Below are positions 44,766-52,375 of a stretch of 64,000 nucleotides of DNA, one piece after another. The DNA comes from G965267605 sp965267605 (lineage in GTDB: Bacteria; Bacteroidota; Bacteroidia; Flavobacteriales_E; Vicingaceae): assembly GCA_965267605.1 (NCBI GenBank), contig OZ254088.1:2728001-2792000 (forward strand). Reading direction: 5' to 3'. Made by a program: the position numbers and the translations under genes. How positions within the stretch are numbered: the stretch's first letter is position 1; each line of letters starts with the position of its first letter. A model generated the notes under the pieces. The model saw only the letters and a program-made list of their open reading frames with translations, did not search any database and had not been told where the DNA came from.

Positions 44766-44787
44766 AAAGGCTGCGAGAGCAGCCTTT
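44766..44787. terminator. Bidirectional intrinsic terminator between pepO and arsM
   Basis: A 9-base perfect stem AAAGGCTGC / GCAGCCTTT (44766-44774 and 44779-44787) with loop GAGA has T-rich sequence on both sides: CTTATTTCTT on the plus strand and TCTTTTACC on the minus strand. It suits the two converging genes ending at 44750 and 44796. Confidence 0.85.
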
Positions 44788-44795
44788 CTTATTTC

Positions 44796-45767
44796 TTAGC
44801 AGCAACCTCCACCATCGTAGAACCAGGTTGATTCTGAGATGAAGATGTCTTTCCTGCTTAGTGAGCCAAGTGCACCCGCGGTTTTATCGCAAACTGCCAA
44901 TGGTTGATTCTGAAGCAGTACGTGACCTTTGTTGTCATCAAACAACTCTTCTCCTCCGTAATAGATAGCCGTCTTACCGGTAAATACACAAGGGCCATCT
45001 TCTGGCATAGGATCCTTAATTGCACATACCTCAACACTCTCAATGAAGATCATCTCCTCGGTATCATAATGGTCAGGGTCAAGCACTCTATAAGGCCGCT
45101 TGGCTCGTACCTCAACTGTTCCGAAACCTGCTTCAGTAATCATATCGATGTATTCCTGAAGAGGCAAAGAACCGCTCAGACAAAGTGCTCTTAACTTCTC
45201 ATCTTGCCGAAGGTTATCAGGCATGTGATCCTCGCAAACGGGATCTGACATGATAAGTCTGCCATTGGGCTTGAGCACACGGTACATTTCTGCCAGCGCT
45301 TTCTTAAGGTCCTCGTGTGTGAATATGTTGAACAGGCAATTCTGCGCAGCCACATCTATGCTCGCATCTTCCACCGGCAGATTCAAGGCATCGCCTTTTT
45401 TCAGATCAACAAATTCTGATTTGAACCAGGGGTTCATTTGTTCCGCTTCCACAAAGTTCTTTCTCGATGCCTCAAGCATTTCATCTACCACGTCCACACC
45501 AATCACACCCGCTTTTTGTCGTGAAAAATATGCGAACTGCAGCAACTCCATTCCACCTCCAACGCCCACATATAGAATCCGAGGATCGTTCACAAGATCT
45601 CTTGGATTTACCGTACTTCCGCAACCATAGTTCATCTCAAGCATGATGTTCGGAATGTCAAGTCCAGGCAATTGCCATACAGGTGTTGTAGTACAACAAA
45701 GTCCTACGTCAGGGCTTTCCGCAGCCTGTCTATAAACATCTTTTGTAGTTTCTAAATAAGTTTCCAT
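44796..45767 (-). CDS. arsM: Arsenosugar biosynthesis arsenite methyltransferase ArsM
   Basis: A 323-residue SAM-dependent methyltransferase. ATG 45767 (METYLETTKDVYRQAAESPD) is chosen: the longer frame adds 20 residues and overlaps arsS. Arsenic-binding cysteines are in VGLCCTTTP near the start. The SAM fold follows (ILYVGVGGGMELLQFAYF, GVIGVDVVDEML, GDALNLPVEDASIDV), and NCLFNIF and MSDPVCEDHMP supply further cysteines. The protein ends in a long extra domain with DGPCVFTG and the terminal WFYDGGGCC. This C-terminal extension is typical of the arsenosugar-type ArsM in Bacteroidota. It lies 10 bases downstream of arsS. Confidence 0.9.
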   Translation of the reverse strand: METYLETTKDVYRQAAESPDVGLCCTTTPVWQLPGLDIPNIMLEMNYGCGSTVNPRDLVNDPRILYVGVGGGMELLQFAYFSRQKAGVIGVDVVDEMLEASRKNFVEAEQMNPWFKSEFVDLKKGDALNLPVEDASIDVAAQNCLFNIFTHEDLKKALAEMYRVLKPNGRLIMSDPVCEDHMPDNLRQDEKLRALCLSGSLPLQEYIDMITEAGFGTVEVRAKRPYRVLDPDHYDTEEMIFIESVEVCAIKDPMPEDGPCVFTGKTAIYYGGEELFDDNKGHVLLQNQPLAVCDKTAGALGSLSRKDIFISESTWFYDGGGCC

Positions 45768-45777
45768 GTTAAGCGAA

Positions 45778-46848
45778 TTATGCGACCTCACCACCACAGC
45801 TGGATCCGGCACCCGCAGTACAGCCATAGCAGTGTTGATTAATGATTATGTTTCTTTCTTCCAGTTCTTTAAGTGAAAAGTCTTTGATGTGTTTGGGGGC
45901 GTCACCGGCCAATTGCAATTCCAGCATTTGATTGAAATCACAATCATATAACTGCCCATCCCAACTCACAGAGATCGTATTCCTGCACATGACTCCTTCC
46001 GCTGCTGCTGGATTGAACGCATTGGCCAATTCAGTCATGTATTCATTATAGTTTTCACTGCGAACCAAATACTCAAGAAAGCGGCTTACCGGAATATTCG
46101 TGATAGCATAAAGGCTATTGAAGTCGATATTCCATCCCTGTTTTAATTTCCTTTTGAATTGTCGCTCTAGTCCCTCCTGACCAGCAGGCATAAATGCTCC
46201 AGTGGGATTATATACCAGATTGAGAATCAATCCTGAGCTCTCTTTTCCGTAGCCTACTTCATTCAGCATTTTCAATGCGCGGATAGACTGCTCAAAAACA
46301 CCTTCACCTCTCTGTGCATCGGTTCTTTTCGCATTGAAATATGGCAGTGAGGACACTACCTCCACCTCATGTGCCTTGAAGAACTCGGGTAGGTCATTGT
46401 ACTTCTTATTTGCAACGATGATAGTAAGGTTACATCGCACAATGATCTTCACTCCTTTTTTGTAAAGTTCCTCTACAAACCACCTGAAGTCAGGATTCAT
46501 CTCCGGAGCACCTCCGGTTAGATCAACGGTATGAATTTTAGCGCCCTCCAATGCATCGATACACTGTTGCATGGTTTCACGTGTCATGATCTCTTTCCTG
46601 TCTGGTCCTGCATCAACATGGCAATGCGCACACACCTGGTTGCACATTTTCCCCACATTCACCTGAAGGATATCCACGCTTGTTGGCTTAAGTGGAAACA
46701 GGTCTATGTCCTGCAGCTTTTCCGCAAAGGTTGGAATACCCGCTGCTTCATTGTTTGACAAGACACCAATCTGGGTTTCCGGGCGTGCAAGCTCATTGCC
46801 CTTGGCTTGTAGCGATTTTGTTTCCTTTTTCTTGACAGTGGTCTCCAT
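45778..46848 (-). CDS. arsS: Arsenosugar biosynthesis radical SAM protein ArsS
   Basis: A 356-residue radical SAM enzyme thought to join dimethylarsenite to the 5'-deoxyadenosyl group on the way to arsenosugars. The cluster motif CNQVCAHC (Cys69, Cys73, Cys76) follows ILQVNVGKM. Other landmarks are VDLTGGAPEMNPDF, the RCNLTI strand, LNLVYNPTGAFMP, and the Cys-rich end (QHCYGCTAGAGSSCGG). About 50 N-terminal residues form a Lys-rich and proline-containing extension before the barrel. Its ATG overlaps the stop of the AhpD-like gene by one base (TAATG). Confidence 0.92.
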   Translation of the reverse strand: METTVKKKETKSLQAKGNELARPETQIGVLSNNEAAGIPTFAEKLQDIDLFPLKPTSVDILQVNVGKMCNQVCAHCHVDAGPDRKEIMTRETMQQCIDALEGAKIHTVDLTGGAPEMNPDFRWFVEELYKKGVKIIVRCNLTIIVANKKYNDLPEFFKAHEVEVVSSLPYFNAKRTDAQRGEGVFEQSIRALKMLNEVGYGKESSGLILNLVYNPTGAFMPAGQEGLERQFKRKLKQGWNIDFNSLYAITNIPVSRFLEYLVRSENYNEYMTELANAFNPAAAEGVMCRNTISVSWDGQLYDCDFNQMLELQLAGDAPKHIKDFSLKELEERNIIINQHCYGCTAGAGSSCGGEVA

Positions 46849-47183
46849 TACATCGATACTTCCTTGACCTTATTCATCATTTGAACGCCATGTACCAATG
46901 TTGCACCACTCTGGATAGCAGCGCCTACGTGCACCGCCTCCATCATTTCCTCTTCATCACATCCTTTTTGCAACGCATCTTTTGTGTACGAATGAATGCA
47001 ATACGGACATTGAACAACATGCGAAACCGCAAGCGCTATCAGCGATTTTTCTCTTTCTGTTAGCGCCCCTTCCTTGAAAACATTTCCGAAATAATCAAAG
47101 AACTTCTTCCCCAGTTCTTCCTGCCATTCCGTGATTTCACCAAATTTTTTCAGATCAGCCTGATCATAATAGCCTTTAGCCAT
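46848..47183 (-). CDS. Arsenosugar-associated AhpD-like peroxidase-fold protein
   Basis: A 111-residue carboxymuconolactone decarboxylase/AhpD-like protein. It has the redox motif CPYCIHSYTKDAL (CxxC followed by His) after EKSLIALAVSHVVQ, and the helix EEMMEAVHVGAAIQSGATLVHG. Such proteins accompany arsM-arsS in arsenosugar clusters, where they may supply a thiol-based step; the exact reaction is not known to me. It is one base-coupled to arsS and 45 bases downstream of the DUF2064 gene. Confidence 0.85.
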   Translation of the reverse strand: MAKGYYDQADLKKFGEITEWQEELGKKFFDYFGNVFKEGALTEREKSLIALAVSHVVQCPYCIHSYTKDALQKGCDEEEMMEAVHVGAAIQSGATLVHGVQMMNKVKEVSM

Positions 47184-47228
47184 ACCAATTAGTATTCAGT
47201 TACAATGAGATAAATTGTTCTTGGGGAC

Positions 47229-47894
47229 TTACGCCTGAGGAGGACCTCTCCTATCGTTATTCGACCTCACTTTGATCGATTGCGAGCTCTGTGGACTGAT
47301 TCCCGGTCCACCGAATAAAAAAGCTTTAAGTATTGCAATCAATCTTCCAACCAGGTGAAGCAATCCTGACCATGATCCCATATGGTCAACATCTTTCTTT
47401 GTAGAAAGTTCGAATGGTTTTTCTAATACCAGTCTGAGCTGACTGGCTACCAAAGGTGTATTCCATTCAATCAATCTTAGGGCTTCCATATCCACCCTCG
47501 CAATTTGCAATCCAATTAGATAAGCACCGCCATCGAATGATGGTCCCAACACACTTTTGTCGGACTGAAGACGCTCACCCGCTGTATGCAAATCTTCAAC
47601 AGATAACTGCGGGCAATCACTTCCTACAACAATAACATTTCGGTATCCTTTCTCTGCAACGGTCTTAACGGCCTGAACCAATCTTGTTCCAAAATCCATC
47701 CCAACCTGATCACCATCAGAGATCTCTATGAAGTCGTACCTCGAATTCCTGCAAATGATTCTGGCCTGATCAAGCAACTCAGCGGCCACACGGTAATTTC
47801 GCTTCCCTGGTTTCCCGATGAGAGACTTATGTTCTGCTTCAGATCGTGCAGATCTAGCAAAAAGAAGTACCGCTGTATTATAGGCTTGCTGCAT
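47229..47894 (-). CDS. DUF2064 (TIGR04282-type) nucleotidyl/glycosyltransferase-like protein
   Basis: A 221-residue GT-A-like protein with VIVVGSDCPQLS (metal-binding Asp) and VLGPSFDGGAYLIGL. TIGR04282 members occur in arsenosugar operons and are annotated as glycosyltransferases. This copy lacks the usual KTRL motif near the N-terminus; that region reads FARSARSEAEHKSLIGKPG. It also has about 50 extra C-terminal residues with a hydrophobic stretch (LLHLVGRLIAILKAFLFGG) and a basic end (RSNNDRRGPPQA). The operon context supports an arsenosugar role, the sequence only the fold. ATG 47894 diverges from the ModE-like gene by 93 bases. Confidence 0.75.
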   Translation of the reverse strand: MQQAYNTAVLLFARSARSEAEHKSLIGKPGKRNYRVAAELLDQARIICRNSRYDFIEISDGDQVGMDFGTRLVQAVKTVAEKGYRNVIVVGSDCPQLSVEDLHTAGERLQSDKSVLGPSFDGGAYLIGLQIARVDMEALRLIEWNTPLVASQLRLVLEKPFELSTKKDVDHMGSWSGLLHLVGRLIAILKAFLFGGPGISPQSSQSIKVRSNNDRRGPPQA

Positions 47895-47955
47895 GAGGTA
47901 AATGGGAAGTTAAGCAATATCTATACAGCGGAGCGTGGTTATTCTGACAATTCTA

Positions 47956-47963
47956 TAAATTTG
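47956..47963 (+). promoter_or_regulatory. -7 promoter element of the molybdopterin operon
   Basis: TAAATTTG matches TAnnTTTG exactly. Transcription should begin near 47967-47970, inside the palindrome that follows and about 20 bases before ATG 47988. Confidence 0.5.
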
Positions 47964-47987
47964 CGTTATATCCGACCGGACATAACG
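47964..47987. promoter_or_regulatory. ModE-box-like palindrome upstream of the ModE-like gene
   Basis: A 24-base near-perfect palindrome with half-sites CGTTATATCCG and CGGACATAACG; ten of twelve base pairs match. It follows the -7 element with no gap and ends at the base before ATG 47988. The outer halves CGTTATAT and ACATAACG resemble the operator I recall for E. coli ModE. The position implies autorepression; the divergent arsenosugar operon starts 70 bases away. Confidence 0.65.
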
Positions 47988-48326
47988 ATGAAATACGAAG
48001 TAAAAGCACGCGTTTGGATCGAAGGAGATTCTTCTACCATTATGGGAAATGGGAGGTTGAACCTATTGAAAGCCATCATCTCAGAGGGATCCATTTCCAA
48101 GGCGGCAACCAGTCTGGGAATGTCTTACAAGAAAGCGTGGAATCTTGTCAATTCCATGAACGAATCCAGTCCTGAACCACTTGTGGTTAGAAAGACGGGT
48201 GGAAAAGATGGCGGAGGTACGATCGTAACGCAACGAGGTTTGGAACTGTTGCAATCGTTCGATGCAGTTCAGGAAAAAATGGCGCTTGTGTTGAAAGAAG
48301 AATCACGTAAACTGAATGTATCATGA
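47988..48326 (+). CDS. modE: ModE-type winged-helix regulator without molybdate-binding domain
   Basis: ATG 47988 (MKYEVKARVWIEGDS) is chosen over a longer frame that runs back through the divergent gene. The 112-residue product matches the N-terminal DNA-binding half of ModE: NGRLNLLKAIISEGSISKAA, the recognition helix MSYKKAWNLVNSMN, the wing VVRKTGGKDGGGTIVT, and a final dimerisation helix (LELLQSFDAVQEKMALVLKEE). The two molybdate-binding (TOBE/Di-MOP) domains of E. coli ModE are absent, so it senses molybdenum some other way or not at all. It overlaps the next gene in ATGA and is the first gene of the molybdopterin operon. Confidence 0.85.
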   Translation: MKYEVKARVWIEGDSSTIMGNGRLNLLKAIISEGSISKAATSLGMSYKKAWNLVNSMNESSPEPLVVRKTGGKDGGGTIVTQRGLELLQSFDAVQEKMALVLKEESRKLNVS

Positions 48327-49087
48327 CCGGGGTGATATTGGCTGGAGGTGGCAATACACGTTTCGGTAGCTTCAAGGGCGCAGCCGAAATCGGTGACGAG
48401 CAAGTGCTTGCAAGGGTCATTAGTCAAGTAAGGGCGGTAGCGCAAAGCGTTTATCTCAATGGGCCTGATGAACTTGAATCCTTTGGCTGCCCAATTATCA
48501 ATGATGAAATTCAAGATCAGGGTCCCTTGCATGGAATCCATAGCTGCTACAATATCATCCAGGATGATCTTCTTGTGCTCAGTTGTGATATGCCATTTAT
48601 CACGGCATCCCTGTTAAAGAGGTTGATCAACGATCACCAATCCGCCTGTTTTCGTATGAACAACAAAGTGCTGCCTTTTCCAGGCGTATTCCGCCAACCA
48701 GCGCTTAACGCATTGGCAGACTTTTCTGGTGATCAGGTGACTGAGTTCGTTACCACAAACTCCTTTTCCATGTTACAACCAACACAACTGGAAGCATTGC
48801 AATTGCAGGCGTTTAATACAAAACCTGAACTAGAGAAATTGGCAGCGCAATCCACCAAGTTTAGACTCCACGGACAATTGGCAGACCTGTTCCCACAACA
48901 AACATTGGTGGTGCCCACACCAGAAAATTTTGGTATTGAGGAGATCAGAATAAGCCTCGCAAACGTGGTCACCGGTATCGGGGAGTACGACTTCCAGCTA
49001 GCCATGAACGGCCAACTGGTTACCAAAGACACGCATGTAATACAAGGTTCGACCATCGAAGTTATGCCACCATTCTCAGGAGGATGA
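48323..49087 (+). CDS. MobA-MoaD fusion: molybdopterin nucleotidyltransferase plus molybdopterin synthase small subunit
   Basis: A 254-residue protein with two domains. Residues 1 to about 175 are MobA-like: LAGGGNTRFGSFKG (nucleotide-binding loop), DQGPLHGIHSC, LSCDMPFI with the metal-binding Asp, and FNTKPELEKLAAQ. Residues of about 178-254 are MoaD-like: KFRLHGQLADLF, LVVPTPENFGIEEIR, FQLAMNGQLVTKDTHVIQGS and the C-terminus EVMPPFSGG. The terminal Gly-Gly is the thiocarboxylation site that donates sulfur to precursor Z within MoaE. The next gene is moaE, overlapping by 4 bases, and no separate moaD is present. I know of no common fusion of this kind. No moeB lies in the window. Confidence 0.88.
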   Translation: MTGVILAGGGNTRFGSFKGAAEIGDEQVLARVISQVRAVAQSVYLNGPDELESFGCPIINDEIQDQGPLHGIHSCYNIIQDDLLVLSCDMPFITASLLKRLINDHQSACFRMNNKVLPFPGVFRQPALNALADFSGDQVTEFVTTNSFSMLQPTQLEALQLQAFNTKPELEKLAAQSTKFRLHGQLADLFPQQTLVVPTPENFGIEEIRISLANVVTGIGEYDFQLAMNGQLVTKDTHVIQGSTIEVMPPFSGG

Positions 49088-49518
49088 AACACATTGAATT
49101 CATACAGGGGCCCATTGCCAGCGACAGCGTCCAACGACTTATCGAGACTGTTTCAAAAAGAACAGATGTAGGCGGCATTGACCTATTTATTGGAAACGTC
49201 CGTGCTGATAAGATGGAAGATTCGGAAGTGGCTGCAATTGAGTTTACCCATGAGCTACAGTTGGCTACCAATCAGTTAGAAAACATTATAGACCAGGTCT
49301 CACAAGAACATCAATGTAAAGCCGCAATGGTTCTTCACAGTATCGGTACCGTGCGCGTAGGAGAAATGTGCATGGCGGTTGTAACAGGATGCAAACACCG
49401 TGCAGATGCTTACGATGCTAATCGAGCCATTGTAGAACGATTAAAAAAAGAGGTTCCTATATGGGGGAAGGAAATCGGCACATCTGATGCCACCCAATGG
49501 AAAGTTAATACGCAGTAG
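49084..49518 (+). CDS. moaE: Molybdopterin synthase catalytic subunit MoaE
   Basis: A 144-residue enzyme that, with thiocarboxylated MoaD, puts two sulfurs into precursor Z to form molybdopterin. Family landmarks: DVGGIDLFIGNVRAD, AIEFTHELQLA (usually LEYEAY-like, here diverged), AAMVLHSIGTVRVGEMCMAV, RADAYDANRAIVERLKKEVPIWGKE with the active-site lysines, and ATQWKVN near the end. It directly follows the MobA-MoaD fusion whose Gly-Gly tail must enter its active site, and is followed by moaCB after one base. Confidence 0.94.
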   Translation: MKHIEFIQGPIASDSVQRLIETVSKRTDVGGIDLFIGNVRADKMEDSEVAAIEFTHELQLATNQLENIIDQVSQEHQCKAAMVLHSIGTVRVGEMCMAVVTGCKHRADAYDANRAIVERLKKEVPIWGKEIGTSDATQWKVNTQ

Positions 49519-49519
49519 T

Positions 49520-50425
49520 ATGGTAGACATTACACATAAGAGGAACACCCTAAGATATGCTAAAGCAAGAGCCATTGTAACGACATCTGCAAAGGCGATA
49601 TCACTTGTTCAGAAGAACCAAATTCCGAAGGGAGACATAAAAGAGATGAGCAAGGCTGCTGCCCTGCTCGGCATCAAGCAAACACCCGCCCTGCTACCCG
49701 ATTGCCACCCCATTCCAGTGGAATATGCAGCGGTTTCCCATAGCATTGAAGGAGAACAAATATTGATTGATGTGGAGGTTAAAACGGTATATAAGACAGG
49801 GGTTGAGGTAGAAGCAATGCACGGAGCTTCAGTAGCAGCGCTTACCATCTACGATATGCTGAAACCTGTAGAGCCTGCTACGTTTATTGGAGAGATCAAA
49901 CTCTTGGAAAAAACCGGAGGCAAAACAGATTTCAATTTTCCCGAGGAAATTACCGCAAGCGTAATTCGTTTGGGTACAATGGTGGCCAATGGAACAAAAG
50001 AAGATAAGGTAGAAGCGATTGTGAAGGACAAGCTCCTACGGCAGGAGATCACACTTATTGACTACACAATTGTTCCGGATGAAGCTGGCTCTATTGGTAA
50101 AGCTGTAAGCGAAAGCTTAGACAGGGCCGAATTGATAATTGTGGTTGGTGGTACAGGGCCCAGCACAACTGATGTTACTACCGGAGCGTTGCGTCCAATG
50201 CTTACCAAGGAACTGCCCGGTATAGGAGAAATGATTAGAAGCTATGGACAGGACAGAAGTCTTCTCGCTTACTTGTCATCTTCGTTTGGTGGATTCATTG
50301 GTAGCAATGTAGTGGTTGCCATTCCATCCGGGGAACAAGGAGTAAGAGAGTCGTTGGATGCCATCTTTCCTCAAATCAAACAGATGTTCAAAACCGTCAG
50401 AAGGAAAGCCAATGTTGAAGGATAA
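49520..50425 (+). CDS. moaCB: MoaC-MoaB bifunctional molybdopterin protein
   Basis: ATG 49520 (MVDITHKRNTLRYAKARAIV) lies one base after the moaE stop; the longer frame overlaps moaE. The 301-residue product fuses MoaC (1 to about 145: KGDIKEMSKAAALLGIKQT, LLPDCHPIPVEY, GVEVEAMHGASVAALTIYDM with the catalytic Asp and Lys) to MoaB/MogA (about 155-301: GTMVANGTKEDKVE, IIVVGGTGPSTTDVT, VVVAIPSGEQGVRESL). MoaC forms cyclic pyranopterin; MoaB-type domains adenylylate molybdopterin. This fusion is known in the phylum. It overlaps moaA by 14 bases. Confidence 0.93.
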   Translation: MVDITHKRNTLRYAKARAIVTTSAKAISLVQKNQIPKGDIKEMSKAAALLGIKQTPALLPDCHPIPVEYAAVSHSIEGEQILIDVEVKTVYKTGVEVEAMHGASVAALTIYDMLKPVEPATFIGEIKLLEKTGGKTDFNFPEEITASVIRLGTMVANGTKEDKVEAIVKDKLLRQEITLIDYTIVPDEAGSIGKAVSESLDRAELIIVVGGTGPSTTDVTTGALRPMLTKELPGIGEMIRSYGQDRSLLAYLSSSFGGFIGSNVVVAIPSGEQGVRESLDAIFPQIKQMFKTVRRKANVEG

Positions 50426-51392
50426 GTTCGGAAGAAACCATACTTACCTGCGCATATCTCTAACTGATAAGTGCAATATGCGGTGCTCATACTGTATGCC
50501 TCATGAGGATATGCAGTTTCTTCCCTCTCAAGCCCTAATGCAAGCTGATGAAATTCAGTCGATTGCCGAGACCTTTGTTGGGTACGGTATTGAACGCATT
50601 CGCTTAACCGGAGGCGAACCACTTGTCAGAAAGGATTTTAGATCTATTCTTCAAGGCATCTCCTCGCTACCGGTGAAGGTTTCACTAACGACCAACGCCT
50701 ACTTACTGGATCAGTACATCATGGACCTTGTTAATGCAAACGTGGATGCCATCAACGTAAGCTTGGACACACTGAACCCAGAACGATTCCTTGCGATTAC
50801 AAGAAGAGACCACCTCCAAAAGGTACTGGATAACCTGGACCTAGCGCTGACAAGCAAGCTTCAAGTGAAATTAAATGTGGTAGTTAAAAAGGGGCTGAAT
50901 GATGACGAAATCATTCCGATTATCAGATATGGCGCTAAGAAAGGGATGGTTGTGAGGTTCATAGAATTTATGCCTTTCAAAGACAACAATTGGGATTACG
51001 AAGCGGTGTGTGCCAAGTCCGAAATACTCTCGGAAGTAAAGAATCTATATGAGGTTGAAGAGGTTCCTGTACCACGTACCTCTACCTCATCTCAATTCCA
51101 TATACCTTCCATTGGTGGTTCATTCGGAATCATCTCAACGGTAACACAACCATTCTGCGATGGATGCAACAGGTTACGTTTAACGGCTGATGGCAAAATG
51201 AAGAACTGTCTGTTTGACAACAATGAACTCGACATTCTTCGGGCCCATCGAAATGGCGAAGACATTAAACAATTGATCGAGCTATCTGTTAGTAATAAAG
51301 CCTCCTCCTTTGGAGGTAAGAAACCTTTTAAGAGCACAAACGCAAACGCAGAATATCAGGAGAACCGTGCCATGATTGCGATTGGAGGATAA
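50412..51392 (+). CDS. moaA: GTP 3',8-cyclase MoaA
   Basis: ATG 50412 (MLKDKFGRNHTYLRISLTDK) is the normal MoaA start; the longer frame adds 18 residues read from moaCB. The 326-residue radical SAM enzyme starts molybdopterin synthesis from GTP. The N-terminal cluster is CNMRCSYC (Cys21, Cys25, Cys28); GGEP is in IRLTGGEPLVRKDF; the C-terminal cluster is in FCDGCNRLRLTADGKMKNC. The C-terminal Gly-Gly (MIAIGG), which MoaA needs inside its active site, is present. It is the last moa gene of the operon. Confidence 0.96.
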   Translation: MLKDKFGRNHTYLRISLTDKCNMRCSYCMPHEDMQFLPSQALMQADEIQSIAETFVGYGIERIRLTGGEPLVRKDFRSILQGISSLPVKVSLTTNAYLLDQYIMDLVNANVDAINVSLDTLNPERFLAITRRDHLQKVLDNLDLALTSKLQVKLNVVVKKGLNDDEIIPIIRYGAKKGMVVRFIEFMPFKDNNWDYEAVCAKSEILSEVKNLYEVEEVPVPRTSTSSQFHIPSIGGSFGIISTVTQPFCDGCNRLRLTADGKMKNCLFDNNELDILRAHRNGEDIKQLIELSVSNKASSFGGKKPFKSTNANAEYQENRAMIAIGG

Positions 51393-51461
51393 TCCTTTGG
51401 TCGTGACGGTGACAGGTGATGCAACGGGAATTGATGAATTTTGCCTTAACCACTAAACACT

Positions 51462-52142
51462 ATGTCTTCAAAGACTAAACTTTGGTATCTGGAGAACTTT
51501 AATCTGTTCGAAGTCTTATCTCAGGAGGATAAAATGAAGATGGCCGATCAGATTATTGACTCCACCGTTGGGAAGGGTGAATACATCTACTTTCCGGAAG
51601 ATCCATCTACTACCCTCTTTATTCTTAAGGAAGGAAGGGTGAAGATTGGTTCGTTTTCGGATGACGGTAAAGAGATTATCAAGACCATCCTGAGCCCGGG
51701 TGAGATCTTTGGAGAATTGGCCTTAGTGGGCGAGGAAACGCGAAATGATTTTGCAATCGCCCTTGAAGCCGATACGGTCGTATGTGCCATTAGCTTAGAT
51801 GATATGATGAAAGCCATGGAGGGAAATCCCAGGCTGAATCTTCAAATCACAAAGTTGATTGGTTTGCGATTAAGAAAAGTTGAGCGCAGATTGGAATCTC
51901 TTGTTTTCAAGGATGCCAGAGCTCGCATTATCGAATTCATAAAGGACATTGCAAAAGAGCAGGGTAAAAAGATTGGCGATGAGGTGCTGGTAAAGCACCA
52001 CCTGACACATCAGGAGATTGCCAATATTACCGCGACTTCCCGCCAAACAGTAACTACAGTTTTAAATGAATTGCGGGAGCAGGATCAGATCTATCTGGAA
52101 AGAAACAGGTTTCTGATCCGTGACGTGGAGAACCTGAACTAA
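51462..52142 (+). CDS. Crp/Fnr-family transcriptional regulator
   Basis: A 226-residue regulator with an N-terminal cyclic-nucleotide-binding-like domain (KGEYIYFPEDPSTTLFILKE, GRVKIGSFSDDGKEII, LSPGEIFGELALVGEE), a long dimer helix and a C-terminal helix-turn-helix (LTHQEIANITATSRQTVTTVLNEL). There is no N-terminal cysteine cluster, so it is not an oxygen-sensing FNR. Key cAMP contacts are not clearly conserved, so the ligand is unknown. It is 69 bases after moaA and overlaps the next gene by one base (TAATG). It may control the moa operon, or the redox operon downstream; neither is shown by the sequence. Confidence 0.92.
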   Translation: MSSKTKLWYLENFNLFEVLSQEDKMKMADQIIDSTVGKGEYIYFPEDPSTTLFILKEGRVKIGSFSDDGKEIIKTILSPGEIFGELALVGEETRNDFAIALEADTVVCAISLDDMMKAMEGNPRLNLQITKLIGLRLRKVERRLESLVFKDARARIIEFIKDIAKEQGKKIGDEVLVKHHLTHQEIANITATSRQTVTTVLNELREQDQIYLERNRFLIRDVENLN

Positions 52143-52375
52143 TGGCAAAATTCCAATTGTACACGGCAACGGTTTGCACCGGTTGCGATAGAGTGCGTAA
52201 GTATCTGATCGATCATGATTTCAGCATTGAAGAAATCAATATAGACCTTTCTGATCGAAGACCCCCCTTCCCCATCATTATAGTACCAGCACTGATCATG
52301 GATGACAAGTTGCTGGCGTATGGAGACGACATCATCACTGAATTAGATAAGCAACGTAATGCTCAATCTGCATAA
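52142..52375 (+). CDS. Small glutaredoxin-like protein
   Basis: A 77-residue thioredoxin-fold protein with the redox motif CTGC (ATVCTGCDRVRKYLIDHD), a beta-strand with IEEINIDLSDRRPPFP, and the cis-proline strand IIIVPALIMDDKLLAYG. This is the size and layout of glutaredoxin/NrdH-like proteins. Cytosolic, with no signal peptide. It is coupled to the Crp/Fnr gene upstream and overlaps the DUF547 gene by 17 bases, so the three are co-translated. The substrate is unknown. Confidence 0.85.
   Translation: MAKFQLYTATVCTGCDRVRKYLIDHDFSIEEINIDLSDRRPPFPIIIVPALIMDDKLLAYGDDIITELDKQRNAQSA

Noticed and set aside
51393..51461. Fnr or Crp binding site upstream of the Crp/Fnr gene
   Set aside because: TTGATGAATTTTG gives one half-site-like TTGAT but no matching second half, and the -7-like sequence has a mismatch.
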